Source: CAYPXJ01 sp964414595 (GTDB lineage: Bacteria; Pseudomonadota; Alphaproteobacteria; Rickettsiales; CAIJLX01). From it: 31,505 bases of DNA. The position numbers were made by a program, and so were the translations under genes. Location: contig CAYPXJ010000016.1 of assembly GCA_964414595.1 (NCBI GenBank), forward strand, positions 1-31,505, given 5' to 3'. Under the pieces are notes generated by a model. It searched no databases and was not told the DNA's origin. It was given only the letters and a program-made list of their open reading frames with translations. Positions 14,259 through 21,276 of this stretch are shown in pieces (positions within the stretch are counted from its first letter, which is position 1; every line of letters begins with the position of its first letter).

Positions 14259-14579
14259 TTAGTTCGGCCTCGTATTCGTGTAGAATGTGCATAAGCTTGC
14301 GCCTTCGCGGTAACCGGCGGCGTAAAGCGGGTCTTTAAGCGAGCGATTCACATCAAAGGTAAAGGGACGCATACGCATCACACCCTCTCCCACAAATCCG
14401 AGATAGGTATTGCAGCCATCGCGCCAGCCCGTGCTAAAACTATCATTACCTTCCGGAATGGCGCGAAGCAGCGGCGGCGTTGGCGAATAGGAGCCAAAGC
14501 CCGTCGGTTCATAGGTCGGAATGTAACTACAGCCCGTGATTCCTGTTAAAAGCGCAAACATGTAAATCCCCTTTTTCAT
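14259..14579 (-). CDS. GWxDGC-family lipoprotein, paralog 1 (most divergent, first in the operon)
   Basis: A 106-residue lipoprotein and promoter-proximal member of the array. The signal peptide MKKGIYMFALLTGITGC puts the lipidated Cys at 17. A Pro/Tyr/Ser-rich linker precedes the core: GWRDGCNTY (51-59, C56), then LYAAGYREGASLC (85-97, C97). Spacing is 41, identical to paralogs 2-4, although the intervening helix lacks the Lys-rich FxKF pattern and the second Trp is Tyr. Being first and most divergent, it may have a distinct role. No strong promoter is evident upstream (14580-14660), although TATAAA-like sequence exists on the minus strand. Function unknown. Confidence 0.68.
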   Translation of the reverse strand: MKKGIYMFALLTGITGCSYIPTYEPTGFGSYSPTPPLLRAIPEGNDSFSTGWRDGCNTYLGFVGEGVMRMRPFTFDVNRSLKDPLYAAGYREGASLCTFYTNTRPN

Positions 14580-14661
14580 ACTCTTATCGTACCGGGGAAT
14601 TGTTACAGTTTTGTGAAACTTTACGGGATTTTTATAAAATTGTAGGCATTACGTAAGGCAC

Positions 14662-14699
14662 TGAGATAAAAAGAAAACCCCGGCTTCAGCCAGGGTTTT
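14662..14699 (-). terminator. Rho-independent terminator of the 115-aa gene
   Basis: AAAACCC (14674-14680) pairs with GGGTTTT (14693-14699), with an inner GGC/GCC stem. Read on the minus strand, the hairpin is followed by TTCTTTTTAT. It closes the gene ending at 14717 and insulates the lipoprotein operon. Confidence 0.8.
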
Positions 14700-14716
14700 C
14701 CTTTTCTCGGAAGGGA

Positions 14717-15064
14717 TTAATCCCCACCTTCGTAGATTTCTGCAGAAACTACCGGTTCTGAGTCAAAAAGACCTAGCTTCCGGAGTTTTTCATTTGTGAA
14801 ACCAGCTACCAGGCATAGTCTGCCGCGAGCCATCTGAGAGACACTGCTATCCGTGACTCTTTCAAGAATAGCCCTGCCCCTGAATTCTTTGCGAAGAAGC
14901 CGATCGGCATCTTTCTCAGAACTCGCAAACGCGCGCCTAAGGAGCGCTTCTCGGGTTTCCAAACCCTCGCGAGGTACGTCAAAACGTATCTCACCGAAGG
15001 TAAATGCAAGGAAGTGCTCTTCCTTGCCCACGATTGTATATCGAAGACGCGGTCCCTTGGCCAT
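14717..15064 (-). CDS. Unknown 115-aa cytoplasmic protein
   Basis: No family recognised. It begins MAKGPRLRYTIVGKEEHFLA; an ideal AAGGAGG lies a few bases upstream, which fixes this start over earlier in-frame codons. The N-terminal third looks like a small beta-rich domain, followed by a basic helical segment (ALLRRAFASSEKDADRLLRK) and a C-terminal part beginning GRAILERVTD that resembles a beta strand pair. There is no signal peptide, membrane span or metal-binding cluster. It is a stand-alone gene with its own terminator. Function unknown. Confidence 0.6.
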   Translation of the reverse strand: MAKGPRLRYTIVGKEEHFLAFTFGEIRFDVPREGLETREALLRRAFASSEKDADRLLRKEFRGRAILERVTDSSVSQMARGRLCLVAGFTNEKLRKLGLFDSEPVVSAEIYEGGD

Positions 15065-15159
15065 TTTTGGCCTCCTTACCAAACTTGCATTCCCTTTCCT
15101 GCAACACACAGAAAAAAGAACGCAAAACGAATTATCCTTACTCTACCGATAAAATGTGA

Positions 15160-15183
15160 AAATTTGATGACAAAATCAAATTT
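15160..15183. repeat. 9-bp inverted repeat upstream of the O-antigen ligase-like gene
   Basis: AAATTTGAT (15160-15168) is mirrored by ATCAAATTT (15175-15183) around GACAAA. The enclosed 14-mer AATTTGATGACAAA recurs exactly at 18370-18383, upstream of fliR. Both copies are non-coding and both lie 60-85 bases before a plus-strand start. Confidence 0.45.
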
Positions 15184-15244
15184 ACGCTAGGCGATAAAAG
15201 CAACATCCCCTATAACGGCACCGTCAGGGGTCAAGTGAGGAATC

Positions 15245-16498
15245 ATGTCTGCTTTACGGCGTTTCGCCAATCATGTTCATTTCCCTAAAGAGCGTGCTCC
15301 GAGGCTACTTTTCGCGAGCTACATGCTCTATGTGTTAATCCAGTATCCTATTTCCGCAGCCTTCGGCACTACCTTCGCTTTTTATGGCTTAATGGCGCCC
15401 GCTTTTTTCTATTTCGCTTATACGCAGCGGGCGCAAACCGCTCGCATCTTCGAACTTCCCATCGTGAAGTTATTTTTCATTTTATTTGGTTATATAATTT
15501 TCCACGCGCTCGTGCTTACACCTGGCCATGTTGGTGTGCCAAAAACCATTGAGAACACCATTTCCAATAGCGTCTTTCTCTTAACCACCATCTTATTTTT
15601 CACCTACGCCGATACCCGGCTTATCCAACGTTTTTTATCTGCCGTCGCAGTTCTCGCCGGCATATGCGCCTGTATTTCCATCCTCCTTTTCTTAATGGAG
15701 CCTCACAGCCACGATCCTCGCCTCGTGCCCATTGGCCGCGCGGATCACCCTATTGGCGGTGCGCTTGTCTATGGTGTGGCGGGCATTATCGCGCTGTATG
15801 TCGCCAACCTGCAAACCAGTTGGAAAGCGCGCCTCTTCTATCTCGCCATGCTTGCCTGCATTGGCATTATGATTTTGCTGACGCATAGCCGCACACCGTT
15901 ATTCGCATTCGCGTTGTGCACCGTTCTCGGCGCATTGCTTTATAGTAAATCTCCCGCGCGTTTGCTCGCCCTGGGTTCTGCCTTTCTCTTTCTATTTGCG
16001 TTGATTGTAAGTTTAGTGCCCAGCTTGCAGGATCTTTTGCATGGCTACGTTACCTCCCTGCTAGAGCGAAAAGATTCCTTCCGCTTTGCATTATGGCAGG
16101 CAACGATTGAAAAAATTCAGCTACGCCCTTGGCTTGGCCATGGCATGCGCACCACGCTGGAAAGAGTGCCGGGCGCGCCTGTCGCTTTTGGACCGCACAA
16201 CATTTATTTGGCCACTTTGCTGCATCTTGGCATTCCGGGTGCGCTGATGTTTTTAATTTTGATGCTGAAATGTTTGTTTGATGCACTTCGGCGTGCGGTA
16301 TCCAAAAATACCATCGCCATTTTGCCCGCGATGTTATTGCTTCATGGCTTGATTTCCGGCCTGACCGATCACGGTCAGATTGTGAAAGCACCCGGGCCAT
16401 TATGGCTTATTTTATGGCTTTCGATCGGCATCATCATCGCCAATCAACTAAAAGAGCGCAAAGAAAAACCAGCGAAAAAATCACGCCGCAGGCGTTAA
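15245..16498 (+). CDS. O-antigen ligase/polymerase-like membrane protein (Wzy_C)
   Basis: A 417-residue integral membrane protein with about ten to twelve hydrophobic spans. The large periplasmic loop and following span contain WLGHGMRTTLERVP and GPHNIYLATLLHLGIPG. The G-H-G-x(n)-PHNxYL-x(4)-LGxPG pattern marks the Wzy_C (O-antigen ligase/polymerase) family, which joins undecaprenyl-linked glycan to lipid A-core or polymerises repeat units at the periplasmic face. The cytoplasmic tail is very basic (KERKEKPAKKSRRRR). GTGAGG precedes the ATG. It is not possible to tell ligase from polymerase here, but the msbA/waaA block 3 kb on fits a lipopolysaccharide role. The 3' end overlaps the convergent thiL by 4 bp. 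Confidence 0.82.
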   Translation: MSALRRFANHVHFPKERAPRLLFASYMLYVLIQYPISAAFGTTFAFYGLMAPAFFYFAYTQRAQTARIFELPIVKLFFILFGYIIFHALVLTPGHVGVPKTIENTISNSVFLLTTILFFTYADTRLIQRFLSAVAVLAGICACISILLFLMEPHSHDPRLVPIGRADHPIGGALVYGVAGIIALYVANLQTSWKARLFYLAMLACIGIMILLTHSRTPLFAFALCTVLGALLYSKSPARLLALGSAFLFLFALIVSLVPSLQDLLHGYVTSLLERKDSFRFALWQATIEKIQLRPWLGHGMRTTLERVPGAPVAFGPHNIYLATLLHLGIPGALMFLILMLKCLFDALRRAVSKNTIAILPAMLLLHGLISGLTDHGQIVKAPGPLWLILWLSIGIIIANQLKERKEKPAKKSRRRR

Positions 16499-17406
16499 GA
16501 AAAATGTTCGTAGCCTTTTTTGCCTAAACGTAAAACATGACCACGGGCATCCATCAGTTTTACTGCTTTACCTTTCACACACGTGCCGATTTTTATCACC
16601 TTCTTCGGCAATTTTTTTTCGTATTTTTTTGGCACCGTAAACACGAGTTCGTAATCATCACCGCCAGTAATTATTTCTAATTTCGATAGAGAGGTTTGCG
16701 GCGTAGGAATGCGCTCGGCTTCAATCACCATGCCCACTTTCGAAGCCTTGGCTAGGTGCTCCAAATCGGCCACAAGACCATCGGAAATATCCATACATGC
16801 GCTGGCCACGCCGCGCAATTTTTTTGCCAGTGTGAGGCGCGGCTCTGGCTTCCAATAAAAATTTTCAAACGCACGAAAATCCGCATCACCCATCACATTT
16901 TTTAAACCCAAATACGCGCCACCAATCGCACCGGAAACATAGACCGCATCGCCCGGTTTCGCGCCATTCCGACGCAGCGCTTTTCCCTTGGGCACAGTGC
17001 CCCATAGGGTGACAGAAAAGCACATACCTCCCGGCGCGCGCGTCGTATCACCCCCAATTAACTTCACGCGATAAACGCGGTTCAGTTCCGAAAGCGCGCT
17101 GGTAAATTTTTTCAACCATGCCGCACTGGGCGGTTTTGAAAAACCCGCCGTCAGTGTGTAATAGTGCGGTGTGGCCCCCATCGCCGCCATATCGGAAAGA
17201 TTTGTTCGCAATATTTTATGCGCCAATAATTCCGGCGGCGCGTTTTTGGGGAAATGCACCGTTTCGATAAGCGCATCCGCACTCACCACATATTCTTCGC
17301 CGCGCGCTCCAGGAATAATCGCAGCATCGTCGGCAAGCCCAAGCGCTTCGGGCGCATTTTTTACCAAAGGTTTGAGATAGGTTGCAATCAGGTCAAATTC
17401 CTTCAT
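16495..17406 (-). CDS. thiL: Thiamine-monophosphate kinase
   Basis: A 303-residue enzyme that phosphorylates thiamine monophosphate to the active diphosphate cofactor with ATP. It follows the PurM/ThiL fold: LADDAAII (24-31, D26/D27), the metal/phosphate site VVSADALIETVHF (40-52), NLSDMAAMGATP (69-80), KLIGGDTTRAPG, DISDGLVADLEHLAK and GGDDYELVFTVP near the C-terminus. Length is slightly short but complete. ATG 17406 fits the family start. A TTAA-N7-TTAAC site lies about 40 bases upstream on the same strand. No other thiamine gene is in the window. Confidence 0.93.
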   Translation of the reverse strand: MKEFDLIATYLKPLVKNAPEALGLADDAAIIPGARGEEYVVSADALIETVHFPKNAPPELLAHKILRTNLSDMAAMGATPHYYTLTAGFSKPPSAAWLKKFTSALSELNRVYRVKLIGGDTTRAPGGMCFSVTLWGTVPKGKALRRNGAKPGDAVYVSGAIGGAYLGLKNVMGDADFRAFENFYWKPEPRLTLAKKLRGVASACMDISDGLVADLEHLAKASKVGMVIEAERIPTPQTSLSKLEIITGGDDYELVFTVPKKYEKKLPKKVIKIGTCVKGKAVKLMDARGHVLRLGKKGYEHFS

Positions 17407-17445
17407 GCACGCACCATTTCATGAAACGTAAAAAAAGAAAAGTGC

Positions 17446-17461
17446 GTTAATGGCTAATTAA
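17446..17461 (-). promoter_or_regulatory. CtrA-type site upstream of thiL
   Basis: On the minus strand the sequence reads TTAATTAGCCATTAAC, which is TTAA-N7-TTAAC, the full consensus of the CtrA cell-cycle regulator. It lies 40-55 bases before the thiL start and overlaps the stop codon of the preceding gene. Confidence 0.4.
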
Positions 17462-17974
17462 TTCGCAATCGCGGGCAGCGGCAAGGCTTGGAATTTTGCT
17501 TGTTCAATACGCTGCAACGTAACTTGCTCAATCGAATTCGCAACCATAGCATCCCATGTTTCGAGATCCATGCTTTCGCGAGCTTCTTCCGGTAATTTCG
17601 TCAGCGTTGCAATCACGGTGCGACGTGCTGCCTGATACGCACGTGCATCACCCTCCACATCAAGGTCAAGATCCAGCACCATCAACACCAAATCTTCGAG
17701 CGGCACCGTCAGTTCCATAACGTCGCCCTGCAGTGTGCTTAAAATAGGTTTGCGCATAACGCCGCCGACCAGCCGCATAAACGCATAATAACTGGAAAGC
17801 GTACCAAAATGCAGCAGCGCCGAAACCTCATCGCCGCGCTGACGTACATCAAAAGTTACACCCGAGAGCGAGGCGCCCAGGCGAATNNNNNNNNNNATTC
17901 TGTCCCTGGTGAATGCTGCGATAGGCGAGCGCCATCAAAATATGTTCAACAATCTCGAAATAATTACGGGTCAT
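17458..17974 (-). CDS. Unknown ~170-aa protein interrupted by an assembly gap
   Basis: The reading frame from 17458 stays open leftward-to-rightward up to the N run (17887-17896). On the other side, a frame beginning MTRNYFEIVEHILMALAYRS at 17974 runs into the same gap, with GGAGG just upstream of its ATG. I infer one gene, broken only by missing sequence; the ATG at 17778 would be an artificial start. The part after the gap reads RLGASLSGVTFDVRQRGDEV, followed by a helix-rich segment rich in Leu and Asp (ELTVPLEDLVLMVLDLDL). No family recognised, no signal peptide. A TTAACCAT half-site lies 36 bases upstream. The exact length is unknown because the gap size is a placeholder. Confidence 0.6.
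17887..17896. other. Assembly gap (10 N)
   Basis: Ten unresolved bases inside the gene at 17458-17974. Equal size to the second gap suggests a placeholder of unknown true length. Confidence 0.95.
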
Positions 17975-18074
17975 ATGAACCTCCATCCTTAAAACCAGAT
18001 TACTACAAAATGGTTAAAATGTCATATGTATTTTTACTTATTATTAATAATTTTTTTACTATTTTTGACCTAAA

Positions 18075-18091
18075 TTGGCATGAATTTGGCT
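18075..18091 (+). promoter_or_regulatory. Sigma-54-like promoter element
   Basis: TTGGCATGAATTTGGCT has GG at 18077-18078 and GC at 18089-18090, the exact 10-base separation required for RpoN, and TTGGCA matches the -24 box except its last base. Flagellar genes in many Alphaproteobacteria use this sigma factor. It is 350 bp from fliR, so any link is inference. Confidence 0.3.
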
Positions 18092-18148
18092 TTCTAACGC
18101 GGGATGGAAACGTGCCAGGTCAAGGCATAGGCCTTTTAGAGAATAAGC

Positions 18149-18267
18149 CGACTGATTTATAGGCGATGATTTTCAAGGAATTTTCGCGCGCAAAGGCCGC
18201 CGTGTACACATAAGTACATAAGGCCTTGAGCACGAAAAGGACGCGGAAATCAGCTATAAACTAGTCG
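18149..18267. repeat. ERIC-like 119-bp imperfect palindrome
   Basis: Nested complementary blocks are CGACT/AGTCG (18149-18153/18263-18267), TTTATA/TATAAA (18156-18161/18255-18260), TGATTT/AAATCA (18167-18172/18247-18252), TTTTCG/CGAAAA (18181-18186/18233-18238) and AAGGCC/GGCCTT (18193-18198/18222-18227). The loop has two GTAC motifs. Size and single long hairpin layout resemble enterobacterial ERIC elements, though the sequence differs. Confidence 0.65.
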
Positions 18268-18268
18268 A

Positions 18269-18350
18269 TTGGGGGGGGAGAGGTGCGGGTGGGAGGGTTG
18301 AAACCCACACCCCTCGATAGGTATCTATCGTTGTTTCCTATCACCCCCAA
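18269..18350. other. G-rich segment with multiple stems and possible G-quadruplex
   Basis: Runs of G at 18271-18278 (eight), 18287-18289, 18291-18293 and 18295-18297 could form a quadruplex. Alternatively TTGGGGG (18269-18275) pairs with CCCCCAA (18344-18350) to close a structure containing GTGGG/CCCAC (18289-18293/18304-18308) and the perfect hairpin CGATAG-GTAT-CTATCG (18315-18330). Confidence 0.5.
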
Positions 18351-18441
18351 AATGTCAGGTAATTATGACAATTTGATGACAAATTTTAAAAAATTTTTAG
18401 CAACAGCGGCGCGATAGGGTATGAAGGATACATGGTGACCC

Positions 18442-19203
18442 ATGATCGTTGAAATAAGCACCCTTTTTGCGTTTCAGTTTTTCCTGCTTTTTTGCCGTAT
18501 CGGCACGGCGGCGATGCTGATTCCTGGCATAGGTGAAGCCGTCGTGCCGCCAAATATACGGGTGGCATTTGCGCTCGCGGTTACACTTATCATGATGCCC
18601 ATTCTCCAGCCCACGCTCCCTGCTCCGCCAACCGCGCCGGCCGCGCTAGGCGTCATGATTGCGGCGGAGATCCTTGTCGGCCTTTTCATTGGTGGGATGA
18701 CGCGCATTTTGCTTAGCGTGATGCATATTGCCGGCATGATTATCGCCTTTCAATCCAGCTTAGCGTCGGCAATATTCTTTGACCCCACCCAAGGTGCGCA
18801 AGGCGCTGCGGTGGGCGCATTTTTAAACGTCATGGCTCTCGCCCTTATTTTTTCTACAGATTTACATCATCTGATGCTGGCGGGTATCGCCGATAGTTAC
18901 ACCCGTTTTCCTCCGACTTTATTTCCCATTGTGGGTGATTTTTCTAACTTTGCTTCCCACCTTGTGGATTCCTGTTTTCGTACAGCGATTATGATAAGTG
19001 CGCCGGCGATTGTGATAGGGTTATTTCTTAACCTCGCTTCCGGCGTTATGGCCCGCCTGATGCCTGCCATGCAGGTATTTTTTGTATTAGTGCCCATTCA
19101 GATATGGGTTGCATTTGCGATACTCGCGCTCTCCCTTACCACCGCGATGCTATGGTATTTGGACTACTTCCGGGATCAGCTGCACAGTTTCTTCGTGTTA
19201 TAA
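18442..19203 (+). CDS. fliR: Flagellar biosynthetic protein FliR
   Basis: A 253-residue polytopic inner-membrane component of the flagellar type III export gate (FliPQR). Recognisable parts are the N-terminal FFLLFCRIGTAAMLIPGIGE, VPPNIRVAFALAVTLIM, AAEILVGLFIGGMTRILL and MIIAFQSSLASAIFFDPTQG. The C-terminal span pair contains RLMPAMQVFFVLVPIQI. Length is normal (about 250-260). A type III secretion paralog (SctT/EscT type) is less likely given the FQSSLA...P segment. A weak GAAGGA lies 14 bases before the ATG. No other flagellar gene is in the window. The 3' end overlaps the convergent bolA by 6 bp. Confidence 0.9.
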   Translation: MIVEISTLFAFQFFLLFCRIGTAAMLIPGIGEAVVPPNIRVAFALAVTLIMMPILQPTLPAPPTAPAALGVMIAAEILVGLFIGGMTRILLSVMHIAGMIIAFQSSLASAIFFDPTQGAQGAAVGAFLNVMALALIFSTDLHHLMLAGIADSYTRFPPTLFPIVGDFSNFASHLVDSCFRTAIMISAPAIVIGLFLNLASGVMARLMPAMQVFFVLVPIQIWVAFAILALSLTTAMLWYLDYFRDQLHSFFVL

Positions 19204-19458
19204 TTCTTCCGGCGTTTTGGCATCAATCGCCAGTGCATGAATGGTTTTCATTTCTTCCGCCAGCGCACCATAAATTTTCTGGTGACGCTGCACCCGAGAA
19301 ACCCCGCGAAACGCATCGCTTACAATGCGCACACGAAAATGCGAATTTCCACCAGGTCGCGCACCTGCATGCCCCGCATGCAAATGCGACTCATCTATAA
19401 TTTCGAGTGCGCTGGGCGCGAAAGCCGCATCAAGTTTCTGTCTTAGGAGGGATAACAT
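19198..19458 (-). CDS. bolA: BolA-family protein
   Basis: An 86-residue BolA/IbaG-type protein. The conserved stretches are ALEIIDESHLHAGHAG, SHFRVRIVSDAFRGVSRVQR followed by HQKIYGAL, and MKTIHALAIDAKTPEE. The fingerprint SHF-x-V-x-I-VS-x-x-F-x-G-x-x-x-V-x-RH is intact, with the His that coordinates the [2Fe-2S] cluster shared with a monothiol glutaredoxin. The HxGH loop places it with BolA1-type proteins. Known roles are iron-sulfur trafficking and transcriptional control of envelope shape. The usual grxD partner is not adjacent. The start is divergent from the msbA start. Confidence 0.93.
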   Translation of the reverse strand: MLSLLRQKLDAAFAPSALEIIDESHLHAGHAGARPGGNSHFRVRIVSDAFRGVSRVQRHQKIYGALAEEMKTIHALAIDAKTPEEL

Positions 19459-19518
19459 AGAGCAAGTTTAATTACTTTTCCTCACTTCGTCACCTTGATT
19501 AAACCCTGCCAGCATCGT

Positions 19519-21273
19519 ATGGTGCGCGCTATGTCTGGCTTACAGCTTTTTAAACGTTTGATCTCGCTTTACGTCTTGCCGCACAAGCGCCGGCTGGTCT
19601 TTGCGGTTTTATGTATGTGCGTTGTCGCCGGGGCGACAGCCACCAACGCATGGCTGATGCAGCCCATCATCAACAAGGTCTTTATTGAAAAAAATGAAAC
19701 GCTCCTCTGGATCATTTCCGGCGCGGTGCTGGGTATTGCGATAGTCAAAGGCATCGCCGATTACGGGCAAGATGTACTGATGAAATATGTTGGCCAGCGC
19801 ATCGTTACCGATTTGCAATTATCCCTGTATGAGCATCTGCTCTATGCCGATATCGCTTTTTTCAACCAATCCTCTTCCGGCAAACTTATCTCCCATTTTT
19901 CTAATGATATTTATCTCATCCGCCTGCATGTCGTGCGGGTGATCACGGGTCTGGCAAAAGAGCTTCTCACGTTGATCGGCCTGATTGGCGTAATGCTCTA
20001 TCAAAGCGTTACGCTCTCATTAATTGCGCTTGTCGCGTTTCCGATTGCGATTTTACCGATGCGCCGGCTCGCACGCCATTTGCGCAAAATTTCGCGCAAT
20101 ACGCAACAAACGCTCGGCGATTATACCAACCAGCTGGATGATACTTTTCAAGGCATTCGCGTGGTGAAATCCTTCACGAACGAAACGCTGGAAATGGCGA
20201 AAGCCCGCACCACCATGGAAAAGATTTTCGCGCTCTACCAAAAAGCCGCGCGGCTGGATTCCGCAAGTTCACCGGTAATGGAAATATTCGGTGGCCTCGC
20301 TATTGCTTCTGTCGTTGCTTATGGCGGTTTGCAGGTTATTCAAGGCACTACGTCCGCGGGCTCTTTCTTCTCTTTCATCACCGCGTTGTTGCTCGCGTAT
20401 CGCCCGGCAAAAGCACTTTCCAAAATGAATATCGCCTTTCAGGAAACCTCGGTCGCGCTGCAGCGTATTTTCGGCATTTTGGATACAAAGCCCGCGATTA
20501 AGGATAGCGACACGGCAGTGCCGTTAAAAATAACCGAAGGCCGCATTGTCATGGAAGATATTTCCTATCGTTATCCCGAACAGGATCGCCCGGCGCTCGC
20601 GCACATTAATCTGCGCGCGGAAGGCGGCCAGCGCATTGCGCTTGTCGGTCCGTCTGGCGGCGGTAAAACCACACTGGTGCAACTCCTCATGCGTTTTTAT
20701 GATCCGGCGTCAGGTCGCATACTCATCGATGGTCAAAACATTCAGGATGTCACGTTACATTCGCTGCGCCACCACATCGCGTTTGTCACGCAGGATGTCA
20801 CCTTATTTGATGATAGTGTGGCGGCAAATATCGCCTATGGTAGCCCCGGCGCGAGCGAAGAAGAAATTCTCGAAGCAGCGTATAATGCAGCCGCGCATGA
20901 TTTCATCACCGATCTACCGCAAGGCTATAAAACGCTGATTGGAAATCGCGGTGTAAAACTTTCTGGCGGCCAGCGTCAGCGGCTTGCTATCGCACGCGCG
21001 ATGCTCAAAAACGCGCCGATTCTTATTCTCGACGAGGCAACCTCCGCGCTCGATAATATTTCCGAACAACAGGTGCAGCAGGCGCTCGAACGGCTGATGA
21101 AAAACCGCACGACGATTATCATCGCGCACCGGCTTTCCACCATCGAACATGCAGACCAAATTTTTGTGCTCAAAGCGGGTAAAATCGTGGAACATGGCCG
21201 CCATGCGGATTTAATTTCGCGCGGTGGCGAATATACGCGCTTGCACGCGCGCGGCTTCCGCGAGGCGGCGTGA
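19519..21273 (+). CDS. msbA: MsbA-type lipid A / multidrug ABC exporter
   Basis: A ~584-residue half-transporter with an N-terminal six-span membrane domain followed by an ATPase domain. The nucleotide-binding motifs are Walker A GPSGGGKTTL, Q-loop FVTQDVTLFDD, signature LSGGQRQRLAIARAML, Walker B ILILDEATSALD and H-loop IIAHRLST. Proteins of this architecture flip lipid A-core across the inner membrane or export drugs or peptides. The directly following DUF374 and waaA genes favour the lipid A role. The start is uncertain. I favour ATG 19519, but TTG 19495 and ATG 19531 are in frame and none has a clear Shine-Dalgarno. It heads a probable seven-gene operon (to 28212) with gaps of 0-20 bases. 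Confidence 0.88.
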   Translation: MVRAMSGLQLFKRLISLYVLPHKRRLVFAVLCMCVVAGATATNAWLMQPIINKVFIEKNETLLWIISGAVLGIAIVKGIADYGQDVLMKYVGQRIVTDLQLSLYEHLLYADIAFFNQSSSGKLISHFSNDIYLIRLHVVRVITGLAKELLTLIGLIGVMLYQSVTLSLIALVAFPIAILPMRRLARHLRKISRNTQQTLGDYTNQLDDTFQGIRVVKSFTNETLEMAKARTTMEKIFALYQKAARLDSASSPVMEIFGGLAIASVVAYGGLQVIQGTTSAGSFFSFITALLLAYRPAKALSKMNIAFQETSVALQRIFGILDTKPAIKDSDTAVPLKITEGRIVMEDISYRYPEQDRPALAHINLRAEGGQRIALVGPSGGGKTTLVQLLMRFYDPASGRILIDGQNIQDVTLHSLRHHIAFVTQDVTLFDDSVAANIAYGSPGASEEEILEAAYNAAAHDFITDLPQGYKTLIGNRGVKLSGGQRQRLAIARAMLKNAPILILDEATSALDNISEQQVQQALERLMKNRTTIIIAHRLSTIEHADQIFVLKAGKIVEHGRHADLISRGGEYTRLHARGFREAA

Positions 21274-21276
21274 CAT

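Larger units (their letters stand above)
17975..18441. other. 467-bp non-coding stretch between an unknown gene and fliR
   Basis: No coding potential is visible. From left to right it holds an A/T-rich promoter-like part (17991-18065), a sigma-54-like GG-N10-GC element (18075-18091), an ERIC-like palindrome (18149-18267), a G-rich structured segment (18269-18350) and a copy of the AATTTGATGACAAA motif (18370-18383). An A/T-rich leader precedes fliR. Confidence 0.7.

Noticed and set aside
17809..18162. Plus-strand open frame reading through the first N run
   Set aside because: It depends on translating unresolved bases and is antisense to a gene with a strong Shine-Dalgarno and start at 17974.
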